Below, in pieces: positions 12,054 to 24,850 of a stretch of 64,000 nucleotides of DNA. The position numbers and the translations under genes are program-made. The DNA is from Poronia punctata. Lineage: Eukaryota > Ascomycota > Sordariomycetes > Xylariales > Xylariaceae. Positions within the stretch are counted from its first letter, which is position 1. Every line of letters begins with the position of its first letter. Location of the stretch: positions 43,578 to 107,577 of the forward strand of contig MU401585.1 in assembly GCA_022579005.1 (NCBI GenBank). Reading direction: 5' to 3'. Below the pieces are notes generated by a model, which saw only the letters and a list, made by a program, of their open reading frames with translations, ran no database searches and had not been told where the DNA came from.

Positions 12054-14585
12054 CAATCCTTTCTTTTAAACTATGTTTTTAAACTTACTTATAAAATTAA
12101 TAAAAAATCGTACAATTAAAAAACTAGGAAATATAGATTTAATAAGGGTTAAATATTATTATATATAAATATTATAACTTTATATTACTTTTTAAAGTAT
12201 AGTATATTAATTAAAAATTATAATTTTTAAAACACTTTTTATTTAAGTTTTTATTTATAGCAAATATTAAAAAGGTTATAAAAAATAAACTAACTTATTT
12301 TAGCTTTTATATAAAATCTTTTATATTTATAAATAGGTTTACTTATATAGTAAAGCTTATATTAACTATATAAAAACATTAAAAAATAAGTATAATTATA
12401 AATATATATATATATAAGTTTTAAAATTAGTAAAGATAATATATTAATTTATTATATAACTTTAATTTATTTAAAAAACAATTTAACTTTATTTATAAAA
12501 AAGAATTTAAATTTTTATTTAATTTAATTATAATTGCTAATTTTTATAAAGTACTTTTTAGCCTTTTTTATTATTATTATTTTTATTATTATTATTATTA
12601 ATAATAATAGCAATAGTATTAAAATTTATAAAGTATATATAGCAAAGTTTATAAAACTAATAAAAATATAATATATAATTACTATTTTAATAGTTTTTAA
12701 TATAATACTAGTTATAAAAAAGTAAGGAAAATTATACTATAAATTATATTTATTTATATAAAAAAACGTAAGTAGCTTGCTATAAAATTATATAAACATT
12801 ATATAATAATAGCTTTTATATTAAATAAGCTTTATAAAAAAATTAATGTTTATATTAAAAAGTATAATATTAGCAATAATCTTAATATTTTAATTAAATA
12901 AATATAAGGATATTAGCTTTATTATTTTATAAATAAAAAGTTTATAAATTATAAAGTATATAAAAGTAAATAATAAATATTAACATATAAAAATCAATAA
13001 AAGTAGTAATAATAAGCAATAAAAAACTAATATATAGCTTATTAAGCTATTATTAACTAATTATTTAATTAATAATTTATTTTATTATATAATAATTAAA
13101 ATAACCTTAATATAGCTAGTAACTTAATTTATTAAAAACAATATTATTATTTAAAATAGCTTATAAATATATATAATAACTTTACTTAAAAGGCTTATTA
13201 GCTACTAAGCTAAAAATAAATATATAATTAGTACTTTAATTATTAAAGCAAAGTTTTTATATTAGCTTAAACAATATAAAAGGTATATTTTAAGCTAGGT
13301 TATTTATAAGTTTAATATTAACTTAAAAACTAAGTATATTACTATTTAATATAAAAACTAATAAATAATTAAACTAGTTATAAATAATATTACTATATTA
13401 AAAACAATATTATAATATATAAGTTTTTATAATTACTAGTTATAATAAAAAATAAAAAATAAAACGCTTTAAACTGTTTAAATATTTATAAATTTAATAA
13501 TAGTAAATAATTTTATAAAGTTATTAATATATAAAAAGTAGTTAAGTCTTTTATAGTAAGTTAGCTTTTAAAATACTTTTACTAATTACTATAAAATATA
13601 TAAATTAAATAAAAATTAAATAAAATAATTAAAAATATTATAGTTATAATTATAAAGCTTTATATAATAATATTTTAAAGCTTTACTTTTAATTATAAAA
13701 TAGTTTAATAAGTTTGTTCTTTTAAAATAATATATACATAAACTAATAAGTTATAAAAAATAAAATTTATATAATAATTATATAATAAAAGAAATTATAA
13801 GTAAAATAAAAACTATTATAAAAGTTTTTTTTATTTATTTAATATAAAAAAACTTTATAATAAAAAAATGCCTTTTTATATATTATAATAATATAATTAT
13901 ATATTTTAACTATATTACTAAGTTTAATAATTATTTAAAAAAAAACACTAATAAAATTATTAATAAAGCACTTAAATTTACTTTTAGCTAATTAAACAGC
14001 TTAAAAATAATTAAAAGCAATTTTTTTAATATTAACCTTTTTATTATATATAGCTATATAAATATTACTTTATAAAAAATAAAAAAGCTAAAAATAAAAC
14101 AAAAAAAATAGAAAAAAACACTATTTATATTAAATAATATTATTTTATATACTAAGCGCTTTAAGTATATAAGGTAATATGTTTATATTATAAATAATAA
14201 ATCTTAAAGCAAGTAACTTTATATATATTATAATAAAGTTATAAGTGCTTTTTTAATAATTCTCTTTTATTAAGTTTATTTAGCGCTTATAAAGTATATA
14301 TAAGGTAAAGTATATACTTAGCAAGTTACGTTTTTAATAAAAAGGAAAAAATCTTTACTTTTTTAAGTAAAGGTTTTTTTTCTTTTAAATAAAGGTATAT
14401 ATAGTGCTTAGCCTAGCTACTTAATAAACTTACCTTTTACTACTATATAATATAATTAAATTTTAACCTAGTTTTTAAATAGGTTAATAGGTTAGGTAGC
14501 AAGGCTAAGATATTAAGCGCAAGATTTTATTAGTTTAGTTAACTTCTTATATAAATTCTCTAAGTACTTTACTATGCTAAGGGAC
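12054..14585. mobile_element. AT block B: RIP-mutated element, probably a DNA transposon
   Basis: About 2.5 kb of A+T-rich sequence without ORFs, between perfect 10-bp direct repeats. A target duplication of that size is typical of Mutator-like elements (9-11 bp). No convincing terminal inverted repeats remain and no transposase can be read. The right 350 bp is less mutated and contains a strong hairpin at 14340-14386. The class assignment is inference. Confidence 0.5.
14340..14386. repeat. Hairpin: about 21-bp inverted repeat with a 4-nt loop
   Basis: The left arm (14340-14360) and right arm (14365-14386) are nearly complementary. The core CTTTACTT/AAGTAAAG is perfect, and the few mismatches are A/G or single-base length changes. 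It lies inside block B near its right end. Confidence 0.75.
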
Positions 14586-14595
14586 CTATTTGCAA
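14586..14595 (+). repeat. Right copy of the 10-bp direct repeat CTATTTGCAA
   Basis: Pairs with 12044-12053. Normal base composition resumes just after it. Confidence 0.5.
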
Positions 14596-15427
14596 GTAGA
14601 CCCTAGACCTATACTACCTTTGAAATGCGCACCTTACCTCGCATACACCTCGTATGGTAGATGCAAGGCTATTCTTTCCAGATTCCCGGGACAGACTGCT
14701 TAGGACTCAGGAGGCTCGGCCCAGCCCAGACTAGCCTAACATAACGCAACACTCTCCAAGTCTACCAGGTAGTCACCAACCTAGATTATCTAAGGTAGGA
14801 ATTGGAACTTGTACATTAGTAGGGGAAGAAATGGCATCCTGCAATACCAGACTTGCCTGGCAAGTCACAGTTGCCCCCGTCTCATGTCTCATGTCTCATC
14901 TGCACGTAGAAGTCTGGGTATCGTCACAAAAGCAACTTATTCAACCCCCAAGCCACACACTTCTTCTGTCTAACGAAACCTGGGTGTTTATTGCTTCCTG
15001 GCTTCGGAAGGACAAGGTTAAAACCTCCTGTAGCCTCCTCTTATTGTCAGAACACCTATGAATTGCCCAAATGGTTTTGTTATTGAGCTCTCGTGGCCCT
15101 ATTTCTTCCGTAGGAGGACTCGAGTTCAGAACCAGTGGGCACAGCTACTAGGTTTGGTAATGCCATAGTAGAGACACCGCTGCTAGTTCACGTCTGTATG
15201 TAACAATGCAGCTACTAATCAGAGACAATGTAATGAGCATCATGTTTCAAATCGTACAAATGTTGCGTGGAGCAGACAAACTGACAGAACCGGACCTATG
15301 AAATGTTTAAGAAACCCCTCCAGATTCCGCTACCACATTAAACTCTATAGGACCCCCCCCCCCCCCCCCCCTTTAGCGTGTGCCAGCTTGCCTCAGGACA
15401 CAGTAGTCCATCAGACAGAGGCTTCAT
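14596..15427. other. Intergenic stretch 3' of the OM14-like gene
   Basis: Ordinary composition. The small ORFs at 14831-15061 and 15298-15483 have no recognisable features. A run of 20 C residues lies at 15353-15372, which makes local base counts and indels unreliable. I see no gene. Confidence 0.5.
15353..15372. repeat. C20 homopolymer
   Basis: Twenty consecutive C residues on the plus strand, about 55 bp beyond the stop codon of the OM14-like gene. It may lie in that gene's 3' UTR, where it would be a G run in the transcript. Confidence 0.95.
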
Positions 15428-16222
15428 CTATGATTTCTCATTCTTCTTTCCTTTGTAAAGGTATCTATATGTGGATTTGTTAGTCTAACAACGCAAAGAT
15501 GGCCATGATGCAAAAGCAACCAACTCACCCGCCAAGTGTAGCTTCAAAGAGCCCTACCCCAAACACGACACCAGCACCTACGCCAATGTTTTTCCATGTT
15601 AATCGTCCCCTCTCATAGAGACCGAGTGCCTTATAGCCTAGATAGACGCTGGCACCAACAACCGCAGCCAGGTTTGTTGCAATAATGGCAGTGCTAGCCC
15701 CGTCGCTCAGGCTACCAAAGTATCTTGTGAGGAAGCTGTCGGCTTTGCGTGCTTTAGTTGCGCTCTTCTTCTTGCCGTAATCGGCTTCGGCGCGTGCTCG
15801 AGCTGCAGCATCTTCCATCTCTCTCCGGATGGCCTGGGTCTCAGTCTGCACATCCTGCTCCAGGTAGTCGGAGGGAACAGTGCGAACAGATGGGGTATCG
15901 ACATCGATGAGGGATGATGTACTGGCTGTCTCGGAGGTGACAATTTGGGGAGGTTGGGGGGCCGCGGCCTACAACAATTGAAAGCCATAGTTAGCCACGT
16001 GTTTCTTCACCTCCCCCTAAGCGCTTGCCATCTTTGCCCCGGGGGAGGGAGATCAAGTTGGAATGCGACAAAAAACAGTGGTAAGGCATACCTCTTCGGG
16101 CGTCTGTTTTGGGCCAGATGCAGCTACGTCAGCGTACGACACTGTGATAAAGGCGTGTGTCAGTAGACATTGCTCTGCTGCATATGATACTTTTGGCTGC
16201 GGAACTAATGAAGTGGCTTACT
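15428..16222 (-). CDS. OM14-like mitochondrial outer membrane protein
   Basis: Four coding exons: 16222 (the A of ATG), 16141-16092, 15968-15529 and 15464-15428, giving 175 aa. Every intron is GT..AG (GTAAGC/CACAG, GTATGC/TGTAG, GTGAGT/TATAG). The protein begins MSYADVAASGPKQ, as in fungal homologues I recall, and then has an acidic, Ser/Thr-rich linker. Next comes a charged helix (EMEDAAARARAEADYGKKK), then hydrophobic segments around STAIIATNLAAVVGASVYLGY and IGVGAGVVFGVGLF. It ends GGYLYKGKKNEKS. Yeast OM14 sits in the outer membrane and helps dock ribosomes for co-translational import. The start is unusual because the first intron splits the initiation codon. The last intron replaces a read-through that would end in GG after a donor-like GGTGAGT. 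Family assignment is from recalled similarity. Confidence 0.78.
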
Positions 16223-16780
16223 TTTGCTTGAGCGCGCTATGTTGATGGGGAGACAGGATACAGGTGACGCTGCTGAAAGGTCTGGGTAGGTTAACTATCA
16301 GGTGTGGTGGCTAGTCGCAGCGGTGAACAAGGCAGTAAATATGCTTCCAGTGATGAACTGATTAAGAGAAATGGAGGAATACGCAACGCAGCGCGATATA
16401 AATATGGTGTGGCTTTGCCTTTACGCTCGGAGACAACATGTGATGTAGGGGATTAGATAGGGTCAACAGCAAGTAGAGGAGCTAGACTAGGCCTTGGCCA
16501 GAAGCTTCCCCCAAACTTCTATCCATACGATTCCGACCAAGACCTATTGTGTGACGTCAGGTGTGCCCTATAATGTATTTGCTAGGTACTACTACATAAG
16601 TTCTAGGATAGGTAGGTACTCCTTAAAGCTACTTGTACTGTTTTAGTTTGTCCTTTAATAGGAAAAATACAAGTTAAGACAAAATAATGCCTTTACGTGT
16701 ACTAGTGAGCTAGAGGACAACTTTTTACGCCTATGTATATACTTATATACCTACATGGATTAGGTAGTTAGTATATATAT
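16223..16780. other. Upstream region of the OM14-like gene, grading into the LTR element
   Basis: Normal composition to about 16550, then increasingly A+T-rich. It contains TAGGTAGG-type words and no ORF of note. The promoter of the OM14-like gene must lie at its left end, but I see no clear TATA box in the right orientation. Confidence 0.4.
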
Positions 16781-17043
16781 AGATCCGCTAGTTAAAAGGA
16801 TAAGTAGACTATATAAAATAAAGGTACTAATATATAAAAAACAATATAAAATAATTAAAAGTAGGTACTAAGTATAGTATTTATTTATATTTTATATATT
16901 TTAAACTTTTAAATATTTTTTTTTGTTTTACTTTATATATAATATATTAATAAGTTTTTTATACTAATTAATATAAGTTTATATACTTTAATTAATATAT
17001 TAAACTATGTTAGCACTATAAAATTAAAAGTATAAATATATAT
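16781..17043. repeat. Left LTR of the RIP-mutated retrotransposon
   Basis: About 263 bp that align almost end to end with 22831-23094, at an offset of 6050 to 6051 bp. Almost all differences are C/T or G/A. This copy keeps C and G at its outer (left) end, for example GATCCGCTAGTTAAAAGGA, while its inner end is fully A+T. Confidence 0.85.
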
Positions 17044-20000
17044 TTGCATAGCTTTATAATAAGTAAATAATTATTTTTAAAATTTTTAAAATTATTAAAA
17101 AATTTTTATTTTTTATTAATTTAATAATACTAATTATGTTTATAATATAGCTAATATAAACTATATAAGTAGTAGTAATAGTAAAAGTACTAATAATATT
17201 AATAATAATAAAGTTGCTTTTAAAGTTAATAGTACTAATATAACTTTTAGCTACTAGCTTAACATTTTACTATTAAAAAAATATATAAAAAATATTTAAA
17301 TTGCTTTTAATTTTAAAAAAATAAAAGCAAAGCTTAATTAATACTTTAACTTTATTTATAAAGTAGTAAATAAGTAATAAAAACTTATTATAAAAAAGTA
17401 AATAAAGTTATAAAAACAGTATATAAATATAATTATAACTTAAAATAATATTAAATATTTATTAAATATTTTAATTTATATTTTTAACTTTGCTTAAAAA
17501 AAATAATATATTTATAAAAACTTTATTAATAAAAAATATAAAAAGCTTTAAAGCATAATAAGTAGTATTATAATAAATATTAAGCATTTTAATAAAGTAG
17601 CAAATAGCTTTAACTTATATATTAATAAACTTGCTTATTATAAAAAAGCTACTATATATAAAGTAAACAACTTTAAATATAGCTTTAAAAAAGTAGCTAA
17701 AAAAACTGCTTAAGTATATAATTAAGCTTAATAAGTTAAAAAAGCTATATTTAACTAAATTATATTTATTAACTTTAACTTTTATAGCTAAAAGTACGCT
17801 ATAAAAGCTTTATTACTTATTTAAAACTAAAATACTATAAGTAATAATATAGCTTAAAGCTAAAGTTAATATATAGTTAATATAATAACTACTATAGCAC
17901 TGCTATACTAAATTTAAACTTAAACTAAACTAGCTTTAAGATTTTATTTAAAAAGTAAAAAAAATATATAAAATGCTTACTATTTATTTTTAGCTAAAAG
18001 TACTTTAATATTAAATATTAGCTTTAAAAATAGTATTAATATTAAATTTATAATATTTTAGTACTTTTAAAAGCTTGCTAGCACGTTAACTAAAATATAG
18101 CTGCTAAATAATACTTTAAATTTTTATAAAAACTAAAGTATTAATTATATAGCAACACTATAAAAAGCAGCTATTAAAGCAATATTTTTAAATGCTTTTT
18201 TTTAAGCTAACTTATTATATTTTAAGTTATATAAAGTAAAAAATAAAGTTATTATTTTATTATAGTTATGCTTAGTTTATACTAATTAAATAGTTTTTTT
18301 AAAGCTTTAAAAAATCTAGTACTAGTTATAATAAGTGCTAGTACTATATTAATTATAAGCAACTTATATTATAATAAAAATAAATAATAACTTTAAAGCA
18401 TTAGTAAACTTTTTATACTATTAAAACGTTTTTAAGTAAATTAATTTACTTAAAAGTATAATATAAATTATAAGTAATAATAATATATTATATAAGCTAT
18501 TTATTTTGTTTATAAACTTTATATATAAGTTTAATAAAACTATAGTTATTTTTATATAGTATATAAAAAAAGCATTTTTTAGCTTATTATTAAATATAAT
18601 ATATATATTATAAACTTAAAAAGTTATTTATAATAAAATTTATAATAAGTTATTTTTTATTTAAGTATACTTTTGCTTAATAATACGTATACTTAATAAT
18701 AGCTAAATAGTTAAAAAATAGTATATTAAGCAAAGCTTATAGCTTATATAAACGCTAAATTAACTATATATAAGCTTAATATAATTAAAAAACTTTTATT
18801 TATACTAAACGTAATAAATATAATAAATACTTATTTAAGCTATATTAATAATAATAATAACTTAATAAAAAAACTTTAATTAACTATTTTTAACTTTTAA
18901 TATAATAACTATAATATAAGTTATATTTATAAAAAAACTAATAATATAAAAAAAATTTTATAGCTAAAAGTAAATAATTAACATATTATAATTATAATAA
19001 AAAAAGCTATATAATAGCTAATTATAAGTTTAAAAAAAATATAATAAAATATTTATATAAAGCTGCTAAAATGTTAAGCTTATAAAAAAAAGCTAAGTAG
19101 TAACTATTAAAAATATAATATATAAGCAAGCTTATAAGCTTATAAGTAGCTAAAAACTATATAAAAAAACTTATTTTAATAGCTATTAAGCTAATAAGCT
19201 AAATAATAAAAAAAGTAAAAGCAGTATTATGCTAAAATAATAGCTTAATAGTAATAAAAAGCATAATATTTTTAAACAAGCTATTATAGTAATAAACAAC
19301 TAATAAAACAGCTTTATTTTATTAGTTTAATAAAATAAAGGTATAAATAAACTATAACTAAAATAAAAAAAGTTATATAATAATTATTTTAATTATTATA
19401 ATATTTTTAAAACTATGCTTAGTAGTAAAAGCGCTTTTATAATATTTTTTAACTATAAATATATTTATTATTACGTTTTTAAAAGCTTTATAGCATAGCT
19501 AAAGCTTTATAACTTTTAGCATAAAAACTAAATATATAAAGTAAAAAGTTAAAGCTTATAAGTAATAAAAAACTATAAAATTAAAGCAAAATAAATTAAT
19601 ATAAATAATTATAAATTAAATAAATAAATAGTAACTAGTAGCGTAGTACTAAATAGTACGTTTTTTAGTAAATTAACTATTAGCAAGCAAAAGTTTTATA
19701 AGTAAAATAGTATATTTATAATATATAGCTAACTTAAAATTATTATATTTATAAACTTTAAAAGCAAGCTTATAATAATACTAATATATAATATTATAGC
19801 TATAAGCTTAAAATTAGCTTATTTAAATATTTTAAAGCTAATTTAAATAAGTATAACTTATATGCTAAGCATTATAAAGCTAGTAATAAAAGTTAAGTAG
19901 TATAAAGCAATGCTTTAAAACTTTAAGATCTAGGTATTATTAAACTAGTATATAAAAAAAATTTTAAGCTTATTTAATTTTAAAAAATAATATATAAATA

Positions 20001-22830
20001 TTATAGCTAAAACTAAATATTATATTAATATTAGTAATAATATATTTATTAAGCTATTGCTATAAAAATATAGCTTTTTATAAAAACGTACGCTTTATAA
20101 CTTTATTAAAGCTTACTTTAGTATTTATATTTAAAAAAGTAAAAGTTTATAAAAATTATTAGTGCTTTTAACTTTAAAAAAAGCTTTAAAAGCTACTATA
20201 CTAAATAAAAACTTTTTTAAATATAATAAAAAAGTTATATAGCATATATGCTATAATTTTTAAAAAGTTAATAAATAAACTAAAAAGTATATATACTTGC
20301 TTTTAAATGCGCAAAATAAAGTCTAGTATGCTATTAGCTACTAATAGTATATTTTTATTAACTTAAAAAATAGCTTTTAATATATTAAAGTTTATAAAAA
20401 AAACTATAAAAAAACTATATTTATAATACTTTTTAATATTTATAAGTAGCTTATTATATTGTTTAAGCTATATAATATACTTATAACGTTTTAAGCGCTA
20501 ATTTAAAAAATACTTAAAAAGTATTATAAGTAATTTGCTAGCTTTTTAAATAATATTTATATTTAAAAAAATTTAATTAAATAACTTTATAAACGCTACT
20601 ATAAAGTATTTGCTTGCTTTATAAAATATAAAATAATAATTAATATATAAAAGTACTTTATATTTATTTATAAAAGCGTTTTTTAAGCTTTTATATATTT
20701 GCTAATAAAATTAAAGCTAATTTAGCTAAAGTATTTATAATGCTTAAATATTTAATACTATAAATTATAACTAAAATCTAAGTATTTATAAATGCTATAA
20801 AATACTTTAAGCACTTTATATATTGCTTTATATATTATTTAGCACTTTTAACTACTTTTTTAAGTAGCTTAAAAAACGTACTAATAATATTGTTATTAAA
20901 AGTATAAAAAATATAATATAAAATTTGCATAGCTATTATTATAATGCTTATAATTTAAAATTTTAACTAGCAACTTTTATTTATTATTAACTTTAATTTA
21001 AGTAGCCTATATATTAAAGCTTGCTTAATATAGCTTTATTCATATAATATAAAATTATTACTATACTTTATAGCTTATTACTTTAAAAAGCTTATAAAAA
21101 CGTAGTTTTAATACTTTATATAAAAATGTAAACTTTTTACTATTATATTTAGCTTATAATATTAGCATTACTAAGTTAAAAGCAGTAATATAATAGTTTA
21201 AATAAACTATTAATTATTAACGTTTATTTAAATAAAAGTAAAGCAACTTATATAAATAATTTAATTTTTTAACGCTATAAAATACTATAAAGTTTAAATA
21301 ATATATAAGCTAAGTAAAGTAAATATATTAGCTAACTAGCTATTAAAGCTTAAAAAAGCTATAGCTAATAATAAAATAGCACTAAAAGTAACGTTATTAT
21401 AGCAACTTAATAAATTTAATTTATAAGCTATTTTTAAGCATATTTAGCATAGCTTAAATTTACTTAAAAATATTAACTTTAAATAAAGCTATAAGCACTT
21501 TATAATATATAAAAAACGCTTTTATAAAGTATAGCACTTTTAACGCATTTTTAGCAAGCTTTTATATATTATAAGCATTGTAAGCTAAGCAATATTACTA
21601 CTTAAAATATTTAAATTTAAAAATTTAATATAAAAAAGTTATAAATTATATAAATATTTTAACTATTTAAATATTAGCATTTTAACTTATAAAATAAGCA
21701 AAGTTTTTTAGCATTTTAAAATAGTTTTTATTATATAGCAAGTTATAGTAAAATATACTTTATATTAACTTATAAAGCTGCTAATAACTTAATTATTTAA
21801 CTTATAGCTAATTATTTTATTAGCGCTGCTTATAAAGTAAGTAATAAACTATATATATATAAGCAACTAAAATATACTTATTTATATTAAATATGCTATA
21901 TTATAAATAAAAGCAAAAATTATACTAAGTATAAGATTTATTAATATTAAACCTTTAATAATAAAAATAAGCTATACTTTTAAATTTTTAAAAAAATAAA
22001 TTTATAATAATAGCGTTAGCTTTATAAATATAAAATTAATAAAATAGTATAAATTTAATAAGTTTATTTTTAAGCTTATAACGTTGCTATATTTATAAAG
22101 CAATAATAAAGTTAAAAAAGTTAATAAAAACTTTAAAAAAATTATATTTTATAAAGCTATAATAAACTAATATTATAACTTACTTACTTTATTTATTTTT
22201 ATAGTATAAATATATAATTAAGTACTTAAGCTTAATAGCTATAATAATTATTTTTTTTATTTAGTACTAAGCTGCTTTAAAATATAAACATTATAAAATA
22301 TACTAAATATACTTATAAATTAACTAAAAAAAAAAAGTAAAAAGCATAAAAAAAGCTAGCGCTTTATTATAAAGTACTAATAGTACGCTAGTAATATAAT
22401 AGCATAATAGCGTTTTAAAACTAAATTTAAGCTTACTTATAAAAAAAAAAGGTTTAATTTACATTTATAGCACTAAAAATTAAATATTATAAGTATAGTA
22501 ATAAGCATATAAAGCTAAACTTTTTTATAATAGCTTTTAAATAATTATTAGTTACTATTTAAGCAATATATACTAACTTTAAAGCTTAAAAAGCATAATA
22601 TTAATAAATAAGTATAATAGTACTAACTTATTTTTAGCATACTTAAAAAATAGCTACTTTATAAAAAGCTTATAATATATAAATAAAACAATACTATAGC
22701 AAAATAAAAAAAAACTATTAACGCTAACTAAAATTAACTAAAGTAATTAAAGTAGTAGTAAAGTTTATAATAATAGTAAAAAATATAAAAGCATAATTAA
22801 AAACAATTATGCTAGCAAAAAAAGTAATAT

Positions 22831-23094
22831 AAATTTGCTAGTTAAAAAAATAAGTAAACTATATAAAATAAAAGTATTAATATATAAAAAATAATATAAA
22901 ATAATTAAAAGTAAGTACTAAGTATAATATCTACTTACATTTTATATATTTTAAACTTTTAAATACTTCTTTTTTATTTTACTTTATATATAATATATTA
23001 ATAGGTTTTCTATACTAGTTAACACAAGTTTACGTACTTTAATTAGTATATTAAACCACATTAGCACCATAAGACCAGAAGCACATGTGTACAT
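22831..23094. repeat. Right LTR of the RIP-mutated retrotransposon
   Basis: Partner of 16781-17043. Its inner (left) end is fully A+T, while its outer (right) end keeps many CpA and TpG sites, for example GCACCATAAGACCAGAAG and GCACATGTGTACAT. Confidence 0.85.
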
Positions 23095-23500
23095 ATAAGT
23101 ATTATATGCAACTCAGTCTTTAGTAATCAGGTTTAAGTTAGAATAGATTGTTAACTATAATCTGCACATCATTTATATATGTACACATACCTCTTACAAG
23201 TACAACTTGAAGACCAAGTTTGCAATATATTATCAGTTTACTTGAGTACACGGCCTAAGATATGCTAAAGACACCTGGAGATGACAGCCCTGGTCAATAC
23301 CTAGGAAAAATAAAAGAGGTTTATGCGTTATCTCATATGCATTATATATACATGGCTCGCAAGGTAGTACAGAGCACCTGCAGGTGCCTTGTATTTAGAC
23401 AACCCAAATCGCCTTATTAAATTCTATACAATACACTGGTGAAAGCTCGTCGCATCTGAAGCAGGGTACATGATTTTACAGGTCTAAGGGTCCCAATAGC
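23095..23500. other. 3' flank of MIA40
   Basis: Between the right LTR and the MIA40 stop codon. Intermediate composition, no ORF, no recognised signal beyond what a 3' UTR would need. Confidence 0.4.
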
Positions 23501-24502
23501 TTAGGGGTTTGTTGCTGAAGGAGGCACCGCATCTTTAGGCTTACTCCGGTCTCCTTGAGTGGTGCCTGTAGCTGGCTCTGATGACTGTCCAGTAGGAGAT
23601 GGTGTGGCCTCGACACCACCTTCAGAGTCGTCTCTAGCTAGGGCATTTTCTGGTACTTGATCACCGCCGGCGTTTCCGTCGTCATCACCTAGCTCCTCCC
23701 CATAGACTTCAGGATGTAACCTGAAGCAATCTTGCATATGCCTATTTCACTGTCAGTGGCCAGGGAACGGATTAGCCCTGAAACTTGTCGGGGACATACT
23801 GGAATTTGTCTATGCAGTCCATCCCTTTCGGCTCTTCCTTTGAATATACAAAGCAACTAAATGCGTCCTTGAACTCCTCGCCGCAAGGGCCATGAGCCAT
23901 ACCGCCTAGACAGGGGCAATCCCAATTGATCTCGCCCGTTTCGGGATTGAAGGCACCTTGCTGGGCGGCCTCCTCCTCTAAAGCCTCGGGACTTCCATCT
24001 TCTAAAGGTTGTTGAGTAATGGCTTCGTCTGTTTTCACAGGCGCGTTCGGTGGGGTTGTATCGGCTAATGCGGCGGTCTCAACCTCAGGGGCGGTTTTTG
24101 ATTCTAGAGCGGCAGTTTTACGCAAGCGGGCTTCGGCTTCCTTGCGCTTCTCTGCGACTACTGCCTCGACGGTAGGGAGATCGTCATCGGAGAATTGAGG
24201 CGGGGGCTGCAACGTCTTGACTGTTGAAATGACCCGTCAGCTTATCAATTCCGCTGGCGCTCAAGATGGGTGCCAAAAGCGGCGCATCGCATACGCTGTG
24301 GTTCTTCCGCAAATACGGAACTCGTGTTATACCAATAAACAGCACCGACAGCCAACCCCCATCGCAATGCCGAACTCTTCCAGGTCCTTCTTTGGCCGGC
24401 TGCAGAGGTTGTAGAAGCGAATCGACGGCCGGCGGTCGTGAAAGAGGATTGACAAAGGGGGGTTAAGATCCGTGGTGCGGATCTCAGAGCTGATTTGTAC
24501 AT
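23501..24502 (-). CDS. MIA40: Mia40/Tim40 intermembrane-space import oxidoreductase
   Basis: Three exons, 24502-24295, 24220-23800 and 23741-23501, give 289 aa. Donors are GTATGC and GTATGT, acceptors CAACAG and AATAG. A basic presequence (residues 1-43) is followed by one membrane anchor (about 45-58, [14 protein letters not shown]). After an Ala/Glu-rich linker comes the catalytic CPC (C171, C173). The twin CX9C pair is C182/C192 and C205/C215. The second CX9C is complete only when exon 3 joins exon 2, which confirms that splice. Mia40 oxidises and traps cysteine-rich precursors in the intermembrane space with Erv1. The start is the ATG at 24502; nothing in frame upstream begins with ATG. 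The acidic, Pro/Ser-rich tail is usual for filamentous fungi. Confidence 0.95.
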
Positions 24503-24850
24503 GTTGTATGAGGAGAAGACAAGGGAATTAAGCGCTTGAAGGGGACAAAAGGAACGGATGCCTATGAGGAAAGATAGCAACGACAAGGTATGTGGAGTAG
24601 GTGATGAAGCTTGGTTTGGTTGGTAAGCAGTTTACTCGCTTGCATTTCCATCGGGAAATTTTTCGATGTTTCCGGCCGGCTGGTCGTATGTAATGTCTAT
24701 TACAAGTAGATGTATGTACCTATATACATGTATATCATGGTACCTACATGTAGGTAAGTACATATATATAGCTTGCTAGACCTATTACAGTAGACCAGGG
24801 TAGTAAGTAATGCTGTATTATTATGTACATACCTAGTATATACACATACT
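24503..24850. other. Upstream region of MIA40
   Basis: Holds the likely promoter of MIA40 at its left end. Toward 24700-24850 it is dominated by TACCTA, ACATGTA and TAGGTA words. No ORF is supported. Confidence 0.4.

Larger units (their letters stand above)
16781..23094. mobile_element. LTR retrotransposon, about 6.3 kb, inactivated by RIP
   Basis: Two direct repeats of about 263 bp, at 16781-17043 and 22831-23094, flank about 5.8 kb of ORF-free A+T-rich sequence. The plus strand of the internal part is visibly A-rich, which suggests the element reads on the plus strand. A short purine tract (AAAAAAAG, 22817-22824) just before the right repeat could be the polypurine tract. No reverse transcriptase or integrase motif can be read through the mutations, so Copia and Gypsy cannot be told apart. 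A target-site duplication is not certain because both flanks are A+T-rich. Confidence 0.82.
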
